A stretch of 64,000 bases of DNA from positions 124,001 to 188,000 of the forward strand of contig CAWDWG010000004.1 of the NCBI GenBank assembly GCA_963805985.1, written 5' to 3'. The number at the start of each line of letters is the position of its first letter. Within the stretch, counting starts at the first letter, position 1. Under the pieces are notes generated by a model. The model did not search any database. It saw only the letters and a program-made list of their open reading frames with translations, and was not told the DNA's origin. Shown piece by piece: positions 17,521 to 26,685 of the stretch. A program made the translations under genes and the position numbers. The DNA comes from Bog-257 sp963805985. GTDB lineage: Bacteria > Acidobacteriota > Terriglobia > Terriglobales > Acidobacteriaceae.

Positions 17521-18222
17521 TCCCATCTTTCCCGTTTCGTCGTTCCAGATGTCCCAATAACCGGTGTCGCGATAGCTGCACTCGCTGCCCCAAATGTAGC
17601 GCACGCCATCCATGCTCTGGTTGACGTCGAACTCCAGAGCTTCCGGCCCATTGGGATCCTGCATGTTGAAGTAGATGTCGTAGACAAAATGGGTTGGCGT
17701 GGAATTCGCGCCGAACGAATGCCACCACAGCGCGTTCGAGTACTGCGTCTTTCCGCCGAGCGTGAACAACGCCGAAGCTCCGCTCATCGAGGGCGTCGCT
17801 TGATTGGGCGTCATGCTGGAAGTCGCGTCGCCCAAACCGGCGGCGCAAACATGGCCATCGAGTTTCTGCGTGCACCACTGCCAGTTTGGCAAGGTCTGTA
17901 CCGCGTAGACGGTTTGCGCTCCAGCAGGCACCCCGGGCGGAGCTGGCGGGTTGTTGTTGGAAGGCGAACCGCCCGATGGTTGGCCGTTGGAAGGAGAGGA
18001 TGGTGATCCCGATCCCGACGGCCCGGAACCCGGCGACGGGGGATCGGCGGGTTGCGCAGGCGTTACGACCGGCGTTTGTGGTTGCGAAGAAGCCGTGGTT
18101 GAAGACGGGTTCCCGCCGCAAGCAGCCAAGGCAATGAGGATAAGAAATATAACGACGACGAATCCGGAGTTTCTATAAACAGATGTATGACGATCAGACT
18201 TCGAGTACGACAAAAACTGCAT
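17521..18222 (-). pseudogene. 5' part of a lipoprotein gene interrupted by the IS
   Basis: Starts with a signal sequence ending in the lipobox LIALAACGG, then a Pro/Ser/Gly-rich linker (~45-100), then a globular domain rich in Trp, Asn and Cys (QWCTQKLDGHVC, YWDIWNDETGKMG). At 17521 the frame hits the IS and would stop within 2 codons. The continuation is at 15593-15859, and the full protein would be about 320 residues. It looks like a surface lipoprotein with a lectin/glucanase-like beta-sandwich, although no catalytic motif was recognised. The frame is otherwise free of damage, so the insertion seems recent. Confidence 0.82.
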
Positions 18223-18483
18223 GCTAGCTTTGCTCCAAACTGTTAGGGAAATTGACGAGGACGCGGAGTCGCGAACTTTGCAGGTAAGGTTTGATTATAT
18301 GGATCGCGGGTGTACTTATGGCCGCGAGGCCGCGAAATGACAGGAGAAAATCGTCCTAGCACCGCGAGCGGGAGCCTTAGTTCGCAGGTGGTACGACTCT
18401 ATGCGAATTCCCGCGATCTACCTGGAGATCCTCGTTATCTACTCGCGGCACAATTCACGACCGACCGGCTTGCCTCCCGACAG

Positions 18484-19458
18484 TTATGCATCTGCAGGCG
18501 GCAACTCCGGGCCAGGATCAGCCGGAGGCAAGTCGGCCGGCGTCTCGACTATTTCTGCCGGAGCAGGAACGATCTCCACCACGGGCTGAGCGACAATCAG
18601 AGTTTCAGCATAGCGCTGATACCAAGTCATCGCGCTGGCCAATTGCCACAGCCGCGTCGCCAGCTGCGCGAAGATGATCAGCTCCAGCGAGAGAAAAATC
18701 ATGGGCGTTGCGGACGACGGCACATGCGCCCAGATCACGAGCGCGATGGCCATCACGATCCACGCTACCAGCGCAATTGCGACATATTTCCAGTAGAGAC
18801 CCGCGCGCCAGGTGATCCCCCACGACTTCCACAGATTGCGCCACATGCCGCGCTCATTCTGCACCACGGCGCGAACCTGCGCGAGATCGAACCACAACCG
18901 CACCCACAGCGCGAGCAGCATGAAAATAATCACTGCGGCGATCGAAGAGAAGATGCCGACTTGATCGGCTATGGCGCGATCGCCAATGTGATCGGCCAGC
19001 TTGCTGAGGCCCTGATAGATCATGCCGACGATGACAAACGGAATGATCGAAAGCAGCAGCAACCGCACGAAGCGCCAGAAGAACGCGCCCGAAGCGGCGA
19101 AGAACTCGCCGGTCGTCAGCCCGCGATCCTGGCGATACGTCTCGAGAATTCCGCCCGTGGCGAAGAGCATGAACAGGAAAAAGATAAATACAGAAACGCC
19201 GACGGCGGGATCGTAGCGCGAGATATCGACACTAGGCAGTCGCAACAGCTCGACGTACATGCCCAGGTCAAAACGAGTGCTCAGCTGCTGTCCGGCCAGC
19301 GAGTGGTTCAGCGCGTGGCCGATGTTGATGGTTGCCGGCAACGCTCCCAATCCGCCCAGCACCAGGCTCACGACAAACATCCACCACAGCACGCCCTGCC
19401 GTCGCCACAGAAGGCTGAATCCGGCAGCCACTACGCCTTTTCGTTCGTCTGCCATCAT
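18484..19458 (-). CDS. multi-pass membrane protein, unknown function
   Basis: A 324-residue protein with about six hydrophobic helices (roughly 25-50, 85-105, 128-150, 167-187, 213-235, 240-265). The C-terminal tail is rich in Pro, Ala and Glu (VEIVPAPAEIVETPADLPP). It does not match a transporter family I know. It starts 6 bp after the stop of the M1 peptidase gene on the same strand, so the two are surely co-transcribed. Confidence 0.8.
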   Translation of the reverse strand: MMADERKGVVAAGFSLLWRRQGVLWWMFVVSLVLGGLGALPATINIGHALNHSLAGQQLSTRFDLGMYVELLRLPSVDISRYDPAVGVSVFIFFLFMLFATGGILETYRQDRGLTTGEFFAASGAFFWRFVRLLLLSIIPFVIVGMIYQGLSKLADHIGDRAIADQVGIFSSIAAVIIFMLLALWVRLWFDLAQVRAVVQNERGMWRNLWKSWGITWRAGLYWKYVAIALVAWIVMAIALVIWAHVPSSATPMIFLSLELIIFAQLATRLWQLASAMTWYQRYAETLIVAQPVVEIVPAPAEIVETPADLPPADPGPELPPADA

Positions 19459-19464
19459 GCCTCC

Positions 19465-21411
19465 TCAGGCCAACCAGCTCAGCATCTGCGCCAACAACTG
19501 CGTAACAAAGGTCCAGTAGGTTGCCAGCTTGTGGGTCGCGCCACGCTGCTCATCCGTAACATGGCTGTTGTTCAGGTAATCGTTGTCCATGGTCACCTGA
19601 TAGTCGGGATCGATCGCCACCGACTCTACCTGCGCTTTCTTGCGATACACGTATCGCACCCACCGATCTTTGCCGTCCCAATGTTCGCGCGTCGTCGAGC
19701 CATCGTCGAACTTAACCACCGCGTCGACCGGGAAAACGAAGTCGCCCTTGCGATGCAGCAGTACCTGCGTCTCGTATTCCGTCTCGCTCTTCTTCTCTTT
19801 CAGGTTTTCGTCCCACCACTGCACCGGCGTCGAGTCGGCGCGCTGCACCTGGTAGTCCATCATCTGGGTTCCGTAGACGGCCTGGTTCCAGTACCAGCTC
19901 AAGTCCTGGCCGGCGACCTCGCTGACCGTGTTGATGAAGTCTTCGGTAGTCGGATGAGTGAAGCGATAGCGCATGAAGTACGTATGCATCGCGTTCTTCA
20001 TCGTCTCTTCGCCCACAACCTTCTCCAGCGTAAGCAGCATGCTCGCTGTTTTGCCGTAGCTGATCGCGCCGTAGCTTCCCATGCTCATGTCCTGATAGCT
20101 GTGGCGCGCCAGCGGATCGAAGTCCGGCGCTCCCAGATATTGCATGCGCTGAATTTCAGGCTCGCCCAACTGCCCACCCAGCCAGTTAATGACGCTGGTG
20201 TTGCGGCCGTACATGTTGTCCAGCACCTTCGCTTCGGTATAGCTGTTGATGCCTTCATCCAGCCAGGCATTCTCGAACTCGTTGGTGGCTACCATGCCAT
20301 ACCAATACTGGTGACCGAACTCGTGCTCGGTGACCAGGTCGATGAGGTGGACTCCCGGCGGAATGTACCAGGCGCTGTCGCCGGTTATGAACGTGGGATA
20401 TTCCATCCCGCCCGCTTCCGTCGCCCCATGCGGCGGATCGACCACGGTAATCTGCGCGTAAGGATATGGACCATACCAGTCGTCAAAGCGCTTCATGGTA
20501 TTGGTCACGCAGTAGATGTAGGGCTGCCATTCGCGCTCATGGCTGTCATAACTGAGCAGGCGAATTCTCACCGGTCCAACACTGCCGTTGAAGGTCTCGT
20601 TGATGACTTTGAAGTTGGGATCCGCGGTCCACGCAAAGTCGTGAACGTCTTCGGCGTGGAAGCCGACCGTCTTGGTGTTGTTGCCGTTGTCCTGGTCGGA
20701 AACCTGCACACCAGTCGCGCCGATGACGTAATCCTTCGGCAGCGTGACCTTCACATCAAAGGTGCCGAAGTCAGCGAAGAATTCCGTCAGCGCATGGAAT
20801 TGATGGCAGTTCCACTGTCCATGCCAAAATACGCCAACTTTCGGAAACCACTGCCCAGCCAGCAGGAACGTGCGCTTGTATCCGGTGCGCGCGATTACCT
20901 CGGGAAACACCGCTCTGAACTTAATGTGGAAGACGACATCCTGTCCGGGCGCGACCGGCCGCGGCAGCTTCACCTGGAAAACCGTTTTGTCATTCGGATT
21001 GCCGTCGTCGGGCGAGACGAACTTCATCTGGCTCGTCAGGTCGCCCATGCCCTCGACCTCGAACGAGGTCACGGTGTTCGATCCGTTGTCCTCCGGCTTC
21101 CAGTGCGCCAGACTGCTGGTGCGAAAGTTGCCGTCGCGGTGCGCTTCGTGAATCCAGGTCGATTGCGGCTGGAAGGCGTTCAGATAAAGATGGAACGGGA
21201 AGGTGTCAAGCGCCTGGCCGGTGAGGTTGTGATAGGTCAGCGTCTCGGTAGCTTCGACAGCGTGCTTCGGGGGATCGTACTTAGCATCGATCTGATAAGC
21301 CACGACGCGCTTCGACAGCGGCCCCGTCACCTTGGGCGCAAAGGGACTCTGCGCAACCGCAGCCGAGCCAAACAGCACCAAAACCAGGCACCGCATCGTC
21401 AACAAGTTCAT
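19465..21411 (-). CDS. M1 family zinc metallopeptidase, exported
   Basis: An aminopeptidase-N-like protein of about 648 residues. It has a cleavable signal peptide (LLTMRCLVLVLFGSAAVAQ), an N-terminal beta domain, and the catalytic domain with GGMEYPTF for substrate N-terminus binding and HEFGH followed exactly 18 residues later by Glu, the M1 zinc site. Start ATG 21411 has GGAGG 7 nt upstream; an in-frame ATG 60 bp earlier would add a charged leader in front of the signal peptide. It probably degrades peptides in the periplasm or outside the cell. The partner membrane protein gene follows at 6 bp. Confidence 0.92.
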   Translation of the reverse strand: MNLLTMRCLVLVLFGSAAVAQSPFAPKVTGPLSKRVVAYQIDAKYDPPKHAVEATETLTYHNLTGQALDTFPFHLYLNAFQPQSTWIHEAHRDGNFRTSSLAHWKPEDNGSNTVTSFEVEGMGDLTSQMKFVSPDDGNPNDKTVFQVKLPRPVAPGQDVVFHIKFRAVFPEVIARTGYKRTFLLAGQWFPKVGVFWHGQWNCHQFHALTEFFADFGTFDVKVTLPKDYVIGATGVQVSDQDNGNNTKTVGFHAEDVHDFAWTADPNFKVINETFNGSVGPVRIRLLSYDSHEREWQPYIYCVTNTMKRFDDWYGPYPYAQITVVDPPHGATEAGGMEYPTFITGDSAWYIPPGVHLIDLVTEHEFGHQYWYGMVATNEFENAWLDEGINSYTEAKVLDNMYGRNTSVINWLGGQLGEPEIQRMQYLGAPDFDPLARHSYQDMSMGSYGAISYGKTASMLLTLEKVVGEETMKNAMHTYFMRYRFTHPTTEDFINTVSEVAGQDLSWYWNQAVYGTQMMDYQVQRADSTPVQWWDENLKEKKSETEYETQVLLHRKGDFVFPVDAVVKFDDGSTTREHWDGKDRWVRYVYRKKAQVESVAIDPDYQVTMDNDYLNNSHVTDEQRGATHKLATYWTFVTQLLAQMLSWLA

Positions 21412-21429
21412 GCACCGACCTCCAGGGTA

Positions 21430-21505
21430 GAGCTGGCCTTCAGGCCAGCGTCCAGCACGTCCCTCTTCCATTCCGAGCCGGCTTTAGCCGGCGGCACAAC
21501 ACCGG
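21430..21505. repeat. short hairpin pair (TTCA / TTTA loops)
   Basis: Two small stems, CTGGCCTTCAGGCCAG and GCCGGCTTTAGCCGGC, lie upstream of the M1 gene. They belong to the tetraloop hairpin family found in most intergenic gaps here. Confidence 0.6.
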
Positions 21506-21690
21506 AGCCAGTGTACACTCTGCCTACAGAGCTGACTACGATGGCCGAGCCGCCAAGGTTCCGCAACGGGAACGAGTTTTTCGATACCTTGCGTGCCCAG
21601 TTTCCGTCATCGCGAGCGCGCGGGTGCCTGGGAGGGCGGGCCTCACGTGTCACTCCGCGAATCGCCCTGCGTCCTGTTACACTCGCGGCA

Positions 21691-22194
21691 ATGCGCGTTC
21701 TGGGAATCGATTGCGGCGGCGAATACACCGGCTACGGCGTGGTGGAGCAGGACGATCACGGCTCCCTTCATCACTGCTGCAGCGGAGCGATTCGCCTCTC
21801 GCCGCGCGATGCGTTGGAACTCCGTTTGAAGAAGATTTGCGAAGGGCTGACCGAGATCATCGCCGCGCATTCGCCCGAGCAGGTCGCCATCGAAGACGTT
21901 TTCTACGCCGTCAACGCGAAGTCGGCGCTCAAGCTGGGACACGTTCGCGGCGTGGCCATGCTGGCAGCTGCGCAGGCTGGACTGGAGGTCGTGGCCTATT
22001 CCCCGCTCTCGATCAAGTCGGCCGTTGTGGGCTATGGCAGAGCCGAGAAATCGCAAGTGCAGATCATGGTGGCGCGGCTGCTGGACTTGCCTGCGCCGCC
22101 CGAGCCAGCCGACGCAGCCGACGCTCTCGCCATCGCCATCTGTCATCTGCACACCGCGGGAACGCTGTTGCGTCAACGAGCCGCTTCCCGCTGA
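21691..22194 (+). CDS. ruvC: Holliday junction resolvase RuvC
   Basis: Crossover junction endodeoxyribonuclease of 167 residues, the normal RuvC length. The four catalytic acids are visible: Asp7 in GIDCGG, Glu68 in IEDVFY, and Asp141 and Asp144 in DAADALAIA. The start is ATG 21691; the much longer frame open upstream is antisense shadow of the M1 gene and is not coding. RuvA and RuvB are not in the window. A secreted protein gene follows after 17 bp. Confidence 0.95.
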   Translation: MRVLGIDCGGEYTGYGVVEQDDHGSLHHCCSGAIRLSPRDALELRLKKICEGLTEIIAAHSPEQVAIEDVFYAVNAKSALKLGHVRGVAMLAAAQAGLEVVAYSPLSIKSAVVGYGRAEKSQVQIMVARLLDLPAPPEPADAADALAIAICHLHTAGTLLRQRAASR

Positions 22195-22211
22195 TAGAAT
22201 CTCCCATCAGA

Positions 22212-22919
22212 ATGAATCGATGGTGTCTGCTCCTCGCGTTTCTGCCGGCTCTGTGGCTCTCCGCGCAGACACCTTCGGCAACTTCCGCTCCGTCTTCAGC
22301 AGCGCAGGCCTCCGTCCGCTTCAGCTTCGAGTGGACGCAGGGCTTTCCCTGGCAGTCGTACTCCATCACCGTTCATTCCGACGGTAAGAGCCACTTCGAC
22401 GGCATCCCGCACGCCGACGGGACTAACGACACCGACGCCTATCAGCAGGACTTCACCTTGTCCGCCGCGAACCGGCAGAAGGTTTTCGAACTGGCGCAGA
22501 AGCTGCATTACTTCCAAGGCGACTACGATTCAAATCTGAAGCATGTGGCGCAGACCGGCAAGAAAACTTTGCAATATCAGTCCTCGCAGGCGAATGGCTC
22601 GACCACTTACAACTATTCGCAAAACCCCGACGTGCAGCAGCTGACCAACCTGTTTACCGGAATTGCGATGACCATCGACTTCGGGCGCAAGCTCGCCTAC
22701 CAATATCGCTATGACAAGCTGGGCATGGATGAGCGCCTGAAGCAGCTCGAGGATCTGCAAGCTAGCCACGGTGTCGAGGAGCTGCAGATCATCGCACCTA
22801 TGCTGCGACAAATCTGGAAGGATCCCAACCTGATGAACATCAGTCGCGAGAGCGCCCGCCGGCTTCTGCTCGCGATCGATCAGCCGGCAAGTCCGGCGCC
22901 GATTCCCGCCACTCAATAA
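22212..22919 (+). CDS. secreted hypothetical protein
   Basis: A 235-residue protein with a signal peptide (CLLLAFLPALWLSAQ) and a globular domain containing FSFEWTQGFPWQSYSITVHSDG near residue 38. I recognise no catalytic motif. Repeated mentions of polar and aromatic residues around 100-150 suggest a beta-rich exported domain. It starts 17 bp after ruvC and may be co-transcribed with it. Confidence 0.8.
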   Translation: MNRWCLLLAFLPALWLSAQTPSATSAPSSAAQASVRFSFEWTQGFPWQSYSITVHSDGKSHFDGIPHADGTNDTDAYQQDFTLSAANRQKVFELAQKLHYFQGDYDSNLKHVAQTGKKTLQYQSSQANGSTTYNYSQNPDVQQLTNLFTGIAMTIDFGRKLAYQYRYDKLGMDERLKQLEDLQASHGVEELQIIAPMLRQIWKDPNLMNISRESARRLLLAIDQPASPAPIPATQ

Positions 22920-23348
22920 CTCCAGGAAACCGCACCAGCGCCCTGCGCTTGGCGTTCCGCAGCTTTTTGTCCTTCCCCTCGTCTGTCCTGGGATGGATGG
23001 CTCGTAGTCGAGGCAAGTCCTTACCACCTTGGAAAACCGGAGACTGGAGACGAAACAACTCACCGCTTAAATGACTCAACAAATGGTTCGCGGTTAGGAA
23101 GCCGACTACTAAGCAACACTCTATTTCCTACCGTAGCTCTCGACGAAGATTAAACTTGCCGAACTGCAATTATCTAATCAGCCACTTCAGCGGCCAACCG
23201 CGATAGAGTCGCCGTTTACCCTGCTGGATGCCTAGTTTGCCTTATTACCAATTTAAGTCCAATTTTGGACAGACAGCGAAGGTGACCGAGGTTTAGGTTA
23301 CAGCATCTTAAACAATCTGTAAGAGCACTTATATGGGGTCTATGGCAG
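22920..23348. other. AT-richer intergenic region with a small palindrome
   Basis: About 430 bp with no gene I can support. The base composition is clearly lower in GC than the neighbouring genes. The 14-bp palindrome GTCCAATTTTGGAC (23257-23270) lies ~80 bp upstream of the receiver gene and could be an operator, but no regulator can be linked to it. Confidence 0.5.
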
Positions 23349-23783
23349 ATGTTTGTGCTAGATAAAACATCCCGGACCACGCACGAGGCAGACGAGCCGA
23401 AAACCCATATGGCTGAACTATCGAATCAGCTGATCTTACTTGTGGACGATGACTCAACCGGTCGTTCTGTCCGCAAGCTTGTCTTGGAGGCTCACCATCA
23501 TCAGGTTTTGGCTGTGGGTGAAGCTGAGCTGGCTTTGAGAACCTTGCAGGAGCAACCAATCAGGTTAGTAATACTAGACTATTTTCTGGATGGTATTACT
23601 GGTACAGAGCTGGCGAGGAAGATGCGTGGCCTTAAGCCGCAGGTGCCAATACTACTACTATCCGGCTCGCTCAATATTCCGGATGGAATTGAGTATGTGG
23701 ATGACTATATCTCCAAGTTAGAACCAGTAATGCTCATCGAGGAGAAGATTGCAGAGCTACTGCGCAGACCAGGATTTCTGTAA
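23349..23783 (+). CDS. single-domain response regulator receiver
   Basis: A 144-residue CheY-like receiver with no output domain. Acidic pocket LVDDD near 32-36, phospho-acceptor Asp in LVILDYFLDG, Ser in LLLSGS and Lys in ISKLEP are all present, so it should be phosphorylatable. The start may be ATG 23349 or the in-frame ATG 23409; the latter gives the usual ~124 residues and removes a polar leader. No histidine kinase gene is adjacent. Codon use is less GC-biased than in the neighbours, which might indicate recent acquisition. Confidence 0.85.
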   Translation: MFVLDKTSRTTHEADEPKTHMAELSNQLILLVDDDSTGRSVRKLVLEAHHHQVLAVGEAELALRTLQEQPIRLVILDYFLDGITGTELARKMRGLKPQVPILLLSGSLNIPDGIEYVDDYISKLEPVMLIEEKIAELLRRPGFL

Positions 23784-23922
23784 TAAATCGTAGATTGACG
23801 CAACCGGGTCCATAAAGCAGGAGTAATTCAAATGGAGTAGGCAGAAACAAATGCTATGAGGCCAGCCATCCGGCAGTGGCAGACATCAAGGTGGCTTCGG
23901 CGGGCGGAGACCTGGAAACCTG

Positions 23923-24363
23923 ATGAGCGTACGGCTGCGTATCCTGTTTGTCTGCGAACATTCCTCGGCATGCGTTCGTTTCCAAAACAACCTTAAGCGC
24001 GAAGGCTGTCAGCTCCTGCTTGCGGCCAATACGGAGAGAGCGGCCAGGGCCCTTCTTTCTAATTCCTTCCTCGACGCCGTCCTCATACATCACGATGACC
24101 TGCTCCGTGGCAGTACCACGGCTTCGGGGTTGAAGCTGATACGCCCCTCCATACCTGTGCTTTTGCTGACGGCTTCATGGCCAAGTACCGGCGCTTTGCC
24201 ACGAGGGATCGACGCCCTGTGCTACGCCGCAACCCTGAACCGACGGGTAGCACATGACGTCATTCGGTTCATCCGCCGTCTGGTGGCGGAAGCCTCACAT
24301 CAACTCATCGAGGCGAGGATAGAAAATCAATTCATCCCACGTGGTTCCGGCTACTTGAATTGA
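23923..24363 (+). CDS. degenerate receiver-like protein
   Basis: A 146-residue protein with the receiver beta-alpha pattern (RILFVCEHSS, DAVLIHHDD, PVLLLTASW). The usual paired acids near the N-terminus are replaced by CEHS, and the phospho-acceptor position falls in HHDD with no clear match. It is probably a pseudo-receiver that is not phosphorylated. It lies 140 bp after the canonical receiver on the same strand. Confidence 0.65.
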   Translation: MSVRLRILFVCEHSSACVRFQNNLKREGCQLLLAANTERAARALLSNSFLDAVLIHHDDLLRGSTTASGLKLIRPSIPVLLLTASWPSTGALPRGIDALCYAATLNRRVAHDVIRFIRRLVAEASHQLIEARIENQFIPRGSGYLN

Positions 24364-24505
24364 TCTGCCGGGCACGGCAATCTTGGCTCCACAAAGATTT
24401 GCTAAGACATCGGCAAACGCCAGACCCTCAACCTGAATCCCATCTCATGGGATATTGGCCTGTAGGGCCCGCCGCATCTTTGCGGAGCGAAAAGGAGCAT
24501 CATCC

Positions 24506-24880
24506 ATGTCACAGTTGAAGAAACTAACTCTGTATCTGGCCCCTGTTGTCTTGTTCGGCTTATTTCCGATCCTAGCGGCCGCACAGGACAACATGGGCAT
24601 GAGCAATAAGCAGACGATGTCGGTCACCGGTTGCCTGAAGCAAGGCAGCGATACCGGCGGCTATTACATCATGGGCGACGACGGGAAGATGTACGAACTG
24701 ATGGGCAAAGGCCTGTCCGCTCACGTCAATCACAAAGTAATGGTCACAGGCATGCAGACGACCATGAACCATGCTCAGGAAGACAAGAAAATGGCGACCG
24801 AGAAATCGGAAGCAAGCGGCGCCACGGTTGTCGATATGAAGGTCAGCAGTCTCAAGATGGTCAGTGAAAGCTGCCAGTAG
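24506..24880 (+). CDS. small exported protein, unknown function
   Basis: A 124-residue protein with a signal peptide (LTLYLAPVVLFGLFPILAAAQ), then VTGCLKQGSDTGGYYIMGDDGKMYEL, a pattern seen in short OB-like exported proteins of Acidobacteria. It is rich in Met and Lys and contains two Cys (in VTGCLK and SESCQ), perhaps a disulfide. Start ATG 24506 has AAAGGAG upstream. It is followed by a strong shared terminator. Confidence 0.82.
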   Translation: MSQLKKLTLYLAPVVLFGLFPILAAAQDNMGMSNKQTMSVTGCLKQGSDTGGYYIMGDDGKMYELMGKGLSAHVNHKVMVTGMQTTMNHAQEDKKMATEKSEASGATVVDMKVSSLKMVSESCQ

Positions 24881-24919
24881 CCGGAGTAGACGCGCGAGCA
24901 GTCTCCCCCGGCGATGCGC

Positions 24920-24958
24920 AAAACGAGCACAGTTCCTGACCGGAGCCGTGCTCGTTTT
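24920..24958. terminator. bidirectional terminator between converging genes
   Basis: AAAACGAGCAC and its complement GTGCTCGTTTT flank a 17-nt loop. The T run on the plus strand serves the small exported protein; the A run (T on the minus strand) serves pdxT, whose stop codon overlaps the stem. Confidence 0.8.
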
Positions 24959-25526
24959 ATTTGACGCCGTTCTTCACCAGCTTCAGGAATTCCGCGTGAA
25001 CCCGCGGGTCTGCCGATAGCTCAGGGTGGAACGTTGCGGCCATGACGTAGCCCTGCCGCACCAGCACCGGGTCACCCTCTCGGCTCGCCAGGACTTGAAC
25101 GCCTTTGCCGACACGCTCGATCCGCGGCGCGCGAATAAAGACCATCTCCAGCGGCTCGCCGCCCAGGACACTCGCGGACTCCAGGATCGCGGAGTCATTC
25201 TGCCGGCCGTAAGCGTTGCGGCGGATGCTGATGTCGATGGCATTCAGCCCCGGCTGCGCGGGATTCTCAACCTCGCGCGCCAGCATGATGGCACCTGCGC
25301 ACGTACCAAATGTCGGTTTGGCATGCACAAAATCGTTTAGCTTTTGAAAGGTACCTGTGTCCAACAGCTTAAGAAATGTTGTCGACTCACCGCCGGGAAT
25401 GATCAAGCCATCGAGGCTCGCGAAATCTTCGGAGTCGCGTACCAGCATGGCCTGCGCGCCCAACTCTTCCAGCCGGCGACGATGCGCGTCGAAATCGCCC
25501 TGTAGTGCGAGAACACCGATCTTCAT
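24957..25526 (-). CDS. pdxT: pyridoxal 5'-phosphate synthase glutaminase subunit PdxT
   Basis: Class-I glutaminase of 189 residues that supplies ammonia to PdxS in DXP-independent vitamin B6 synthesis. It begins MKIGVLALQGDF. It shows the PGGES oxyanion motif (44-48), the nucleophile Cys76 in FGTCAGAIML, and the His/Glu pair in FHPELS near 168. The start at ATG 25526 matches the normal family N-terminus; a longer in-frame start adds 32 unlike residues. PdxS lies 162 bp upstream on the same strand. Confidence 0.96.
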   Translation of the reverse strand: MKIGVLALQGDFDAHRRRLEELGAQAMLVRDSEDFASLDGLIIPGGESTTFLKLLDTGTFQKLNDFVHAKPTFGTCAGAIMLAREVENPAQPGLNAIDISIRRNAYGRQNDSAILESASVLGGEPLEMVFIRAPRIERVGKGVQVLASREGDPVLVRQGYVMAATFHPELSADPRVHAEFLKLVKNGVK

Positions 25527-25530
25527 GGTG

Positions 25531-25684
25531 CAGCTCTTACCTTTAGCTCTTAGCAAGCGCTTTATGAAATTGGATGCTGTCGTGAACCGTTGGCTCTGAC
25601 GTAGAAACATTCCACGAAACAAAGCGCAGCCGAAGCTGCGCTTGATCGCCGTCTGCTAAAAGCTAAGGGCTAACAGCTAATAGC
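25531..25684. repeat. heptad repeats between pdxS and pdxT
   Basis: Two blocks of degenerate 7-bp tandem units. At 25531-25556 they read (minus) GCTAAGA GCTAAAG; at 25654-25684 they read on the minus strand as four NNTTAGC units. Between them is the hairpin AAGCGCAGCCGAAGCTGCGCTT (25621-25643), which could be a weak terminator or attenuator after pdxS. Confidence 0.7.
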
Positions 25685-25688
25685 GTTT

Positions 25689-26627
25689 TTACCATCCCCT
25701 CGTCTGCAGCAGATCCTTCTCCTCAATCGCTGCGATCGCCAGACCTTTCATCGCGCCAGTCATCTGCTCGCTGACCTCAGCCAAGATCTTCGGATTCTCG
25801 AAATGCGTGGCTGCCATGACGATGGCGCGGGCACGCGACTCGGCCTCTTCGCGTTCGACACCGATCTTCAGATCCAGCGGCGTTGCCCCACCTTTCATAA
25901 AGATGCCCGAGCCAACGAACACCGCCTCGGCGCCAAGCTGCATCACCAGCGAAGCGTCAGCCGGCGTCGCAATGCCACCGGCAGAGAAATTCGGTACCGG
26001 CAGCTTGCCCGCTTTCGCCACCATCTTCACCAGTTCGTAAGGCGCCTGATGCTCCTTCGCCGCCGCGTACAGCTCCTGATCGCTCATCACTGTCAGCTGC
26101 TTCATCTCCTTCACGATCTGCCGCATGTGTTTGACGGCGTGGATCACGTCGCCGGTGCCGGCTTCGCCCTTGGTGCGGATCATGGCCGCGCCTTCGCCGA
26201 TGCGCCGCAGCGCCTCACCCAGATTGCGCGCGCCGCACACAAACGGCGTCGTGAACGAATGCTTGTCGACGTGATGTTCTTCATCGGCGGGCGTCAGCAC
26301 TTCGGATTCATCGATGTAATCGACTCCGATCTCCTGCAAAATCTGCGCCTCGGCAAAGTGGCCGATGCGGCACTTGGCCATCACCGGGATGGAAACCGTC
26401 GACATGATCTGTTTGATCAGCTTCGGATTGGCCATGCGCGAGACGCCGCCCTCGGCGCGAATGATCGCGGGAACGCGCTCCAGCGCCATCACCGCAACCG
26501 CGCCGGCCTTCTCGGCGACTTCGGCTTGCTCGACGCTCATCACATCCATGATGACGCCGCCCTTCAGCATCTCGGCCAGGCCGGTCTTCAAGCGCAAACT
26601 GGTGTGATTGCCATTGTTCTCTGACAT
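25689..26627 (-). CDS. pdxS: pyridoxal 5'-phosphate synthase lyase subunit PdxS
   Basis: A 312-residue TIM-barrel synthase that condenses ribose 5-phosphate, glyceraldehyde 3-phosphate and ammonia into PLP, with PdxT. Signature blocks are GGVIMDVMSVEQAEVAEKAG, ALERVPAIIRAEGGVSRM and the phosphate-binding MRTKGEAGTG-like segment (here IRTKGEAGTG). Start ATG 26627 has GGAGA upstream; the in-frame ATG 57 bp before it overlaps a heptad-repeat block. Together with pdxT it makes the window's only complete biosynthetic pathway. Confidence 0.96.
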   Translation of the reverse strand: MSENNGNHTSLRLKTGLAEMLKGGVIMDVMSVEQAEVAEKAGAVAVMALERVPAIIRAEGGVSRMANPKLIKQIMSTVSIPVMAKCRIGHFAEAQILQEIGVDYIDESEVLTPADEEHHVDKHSFTTPFVCGARNLGEALRRIGEGAAMIRTKGEAGTGDVIHAVKHMRQIVKEMKQLTVMSDQELYAAAKEHQAPYELVKMVAKAGKLPVPNFSAGGIATPADASLVMQLGAEAVFVGSGIFMKGGATPLDLKIGVEREEAESRARAIVMAATHFENPKILAEVSEQMTGAMKGLAIAAIEEKDLLQTRGW

Positions 26628-26650
26628 TGACTTCTCCGATCCGAAGCGAC

Positions 26651-26685
26651 CGTTGGCGGCAGCTGGCAGTTGGCACTTGGCCAAA
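26651..26685. repeat. heptad repeats upstream of pdxS
   Basis: Degenerate 7-bp units of the form GCANTTG / GCAGCTG, four copies, just before the PdxS start region. The rest of the 317-bp gap to the M28 gene (26686-26944) holds nothing recognisable. Confidence 0.6.

Noticed and set aside
18310..21690. Very long plus-strand open frame upstream of ruvC
   Set aside because: It is antisense to the membrane protein and M1 genes, has a composition unlike real proteins (His/Arg/Gln-rich), and only the last 167 codons match RuvC.
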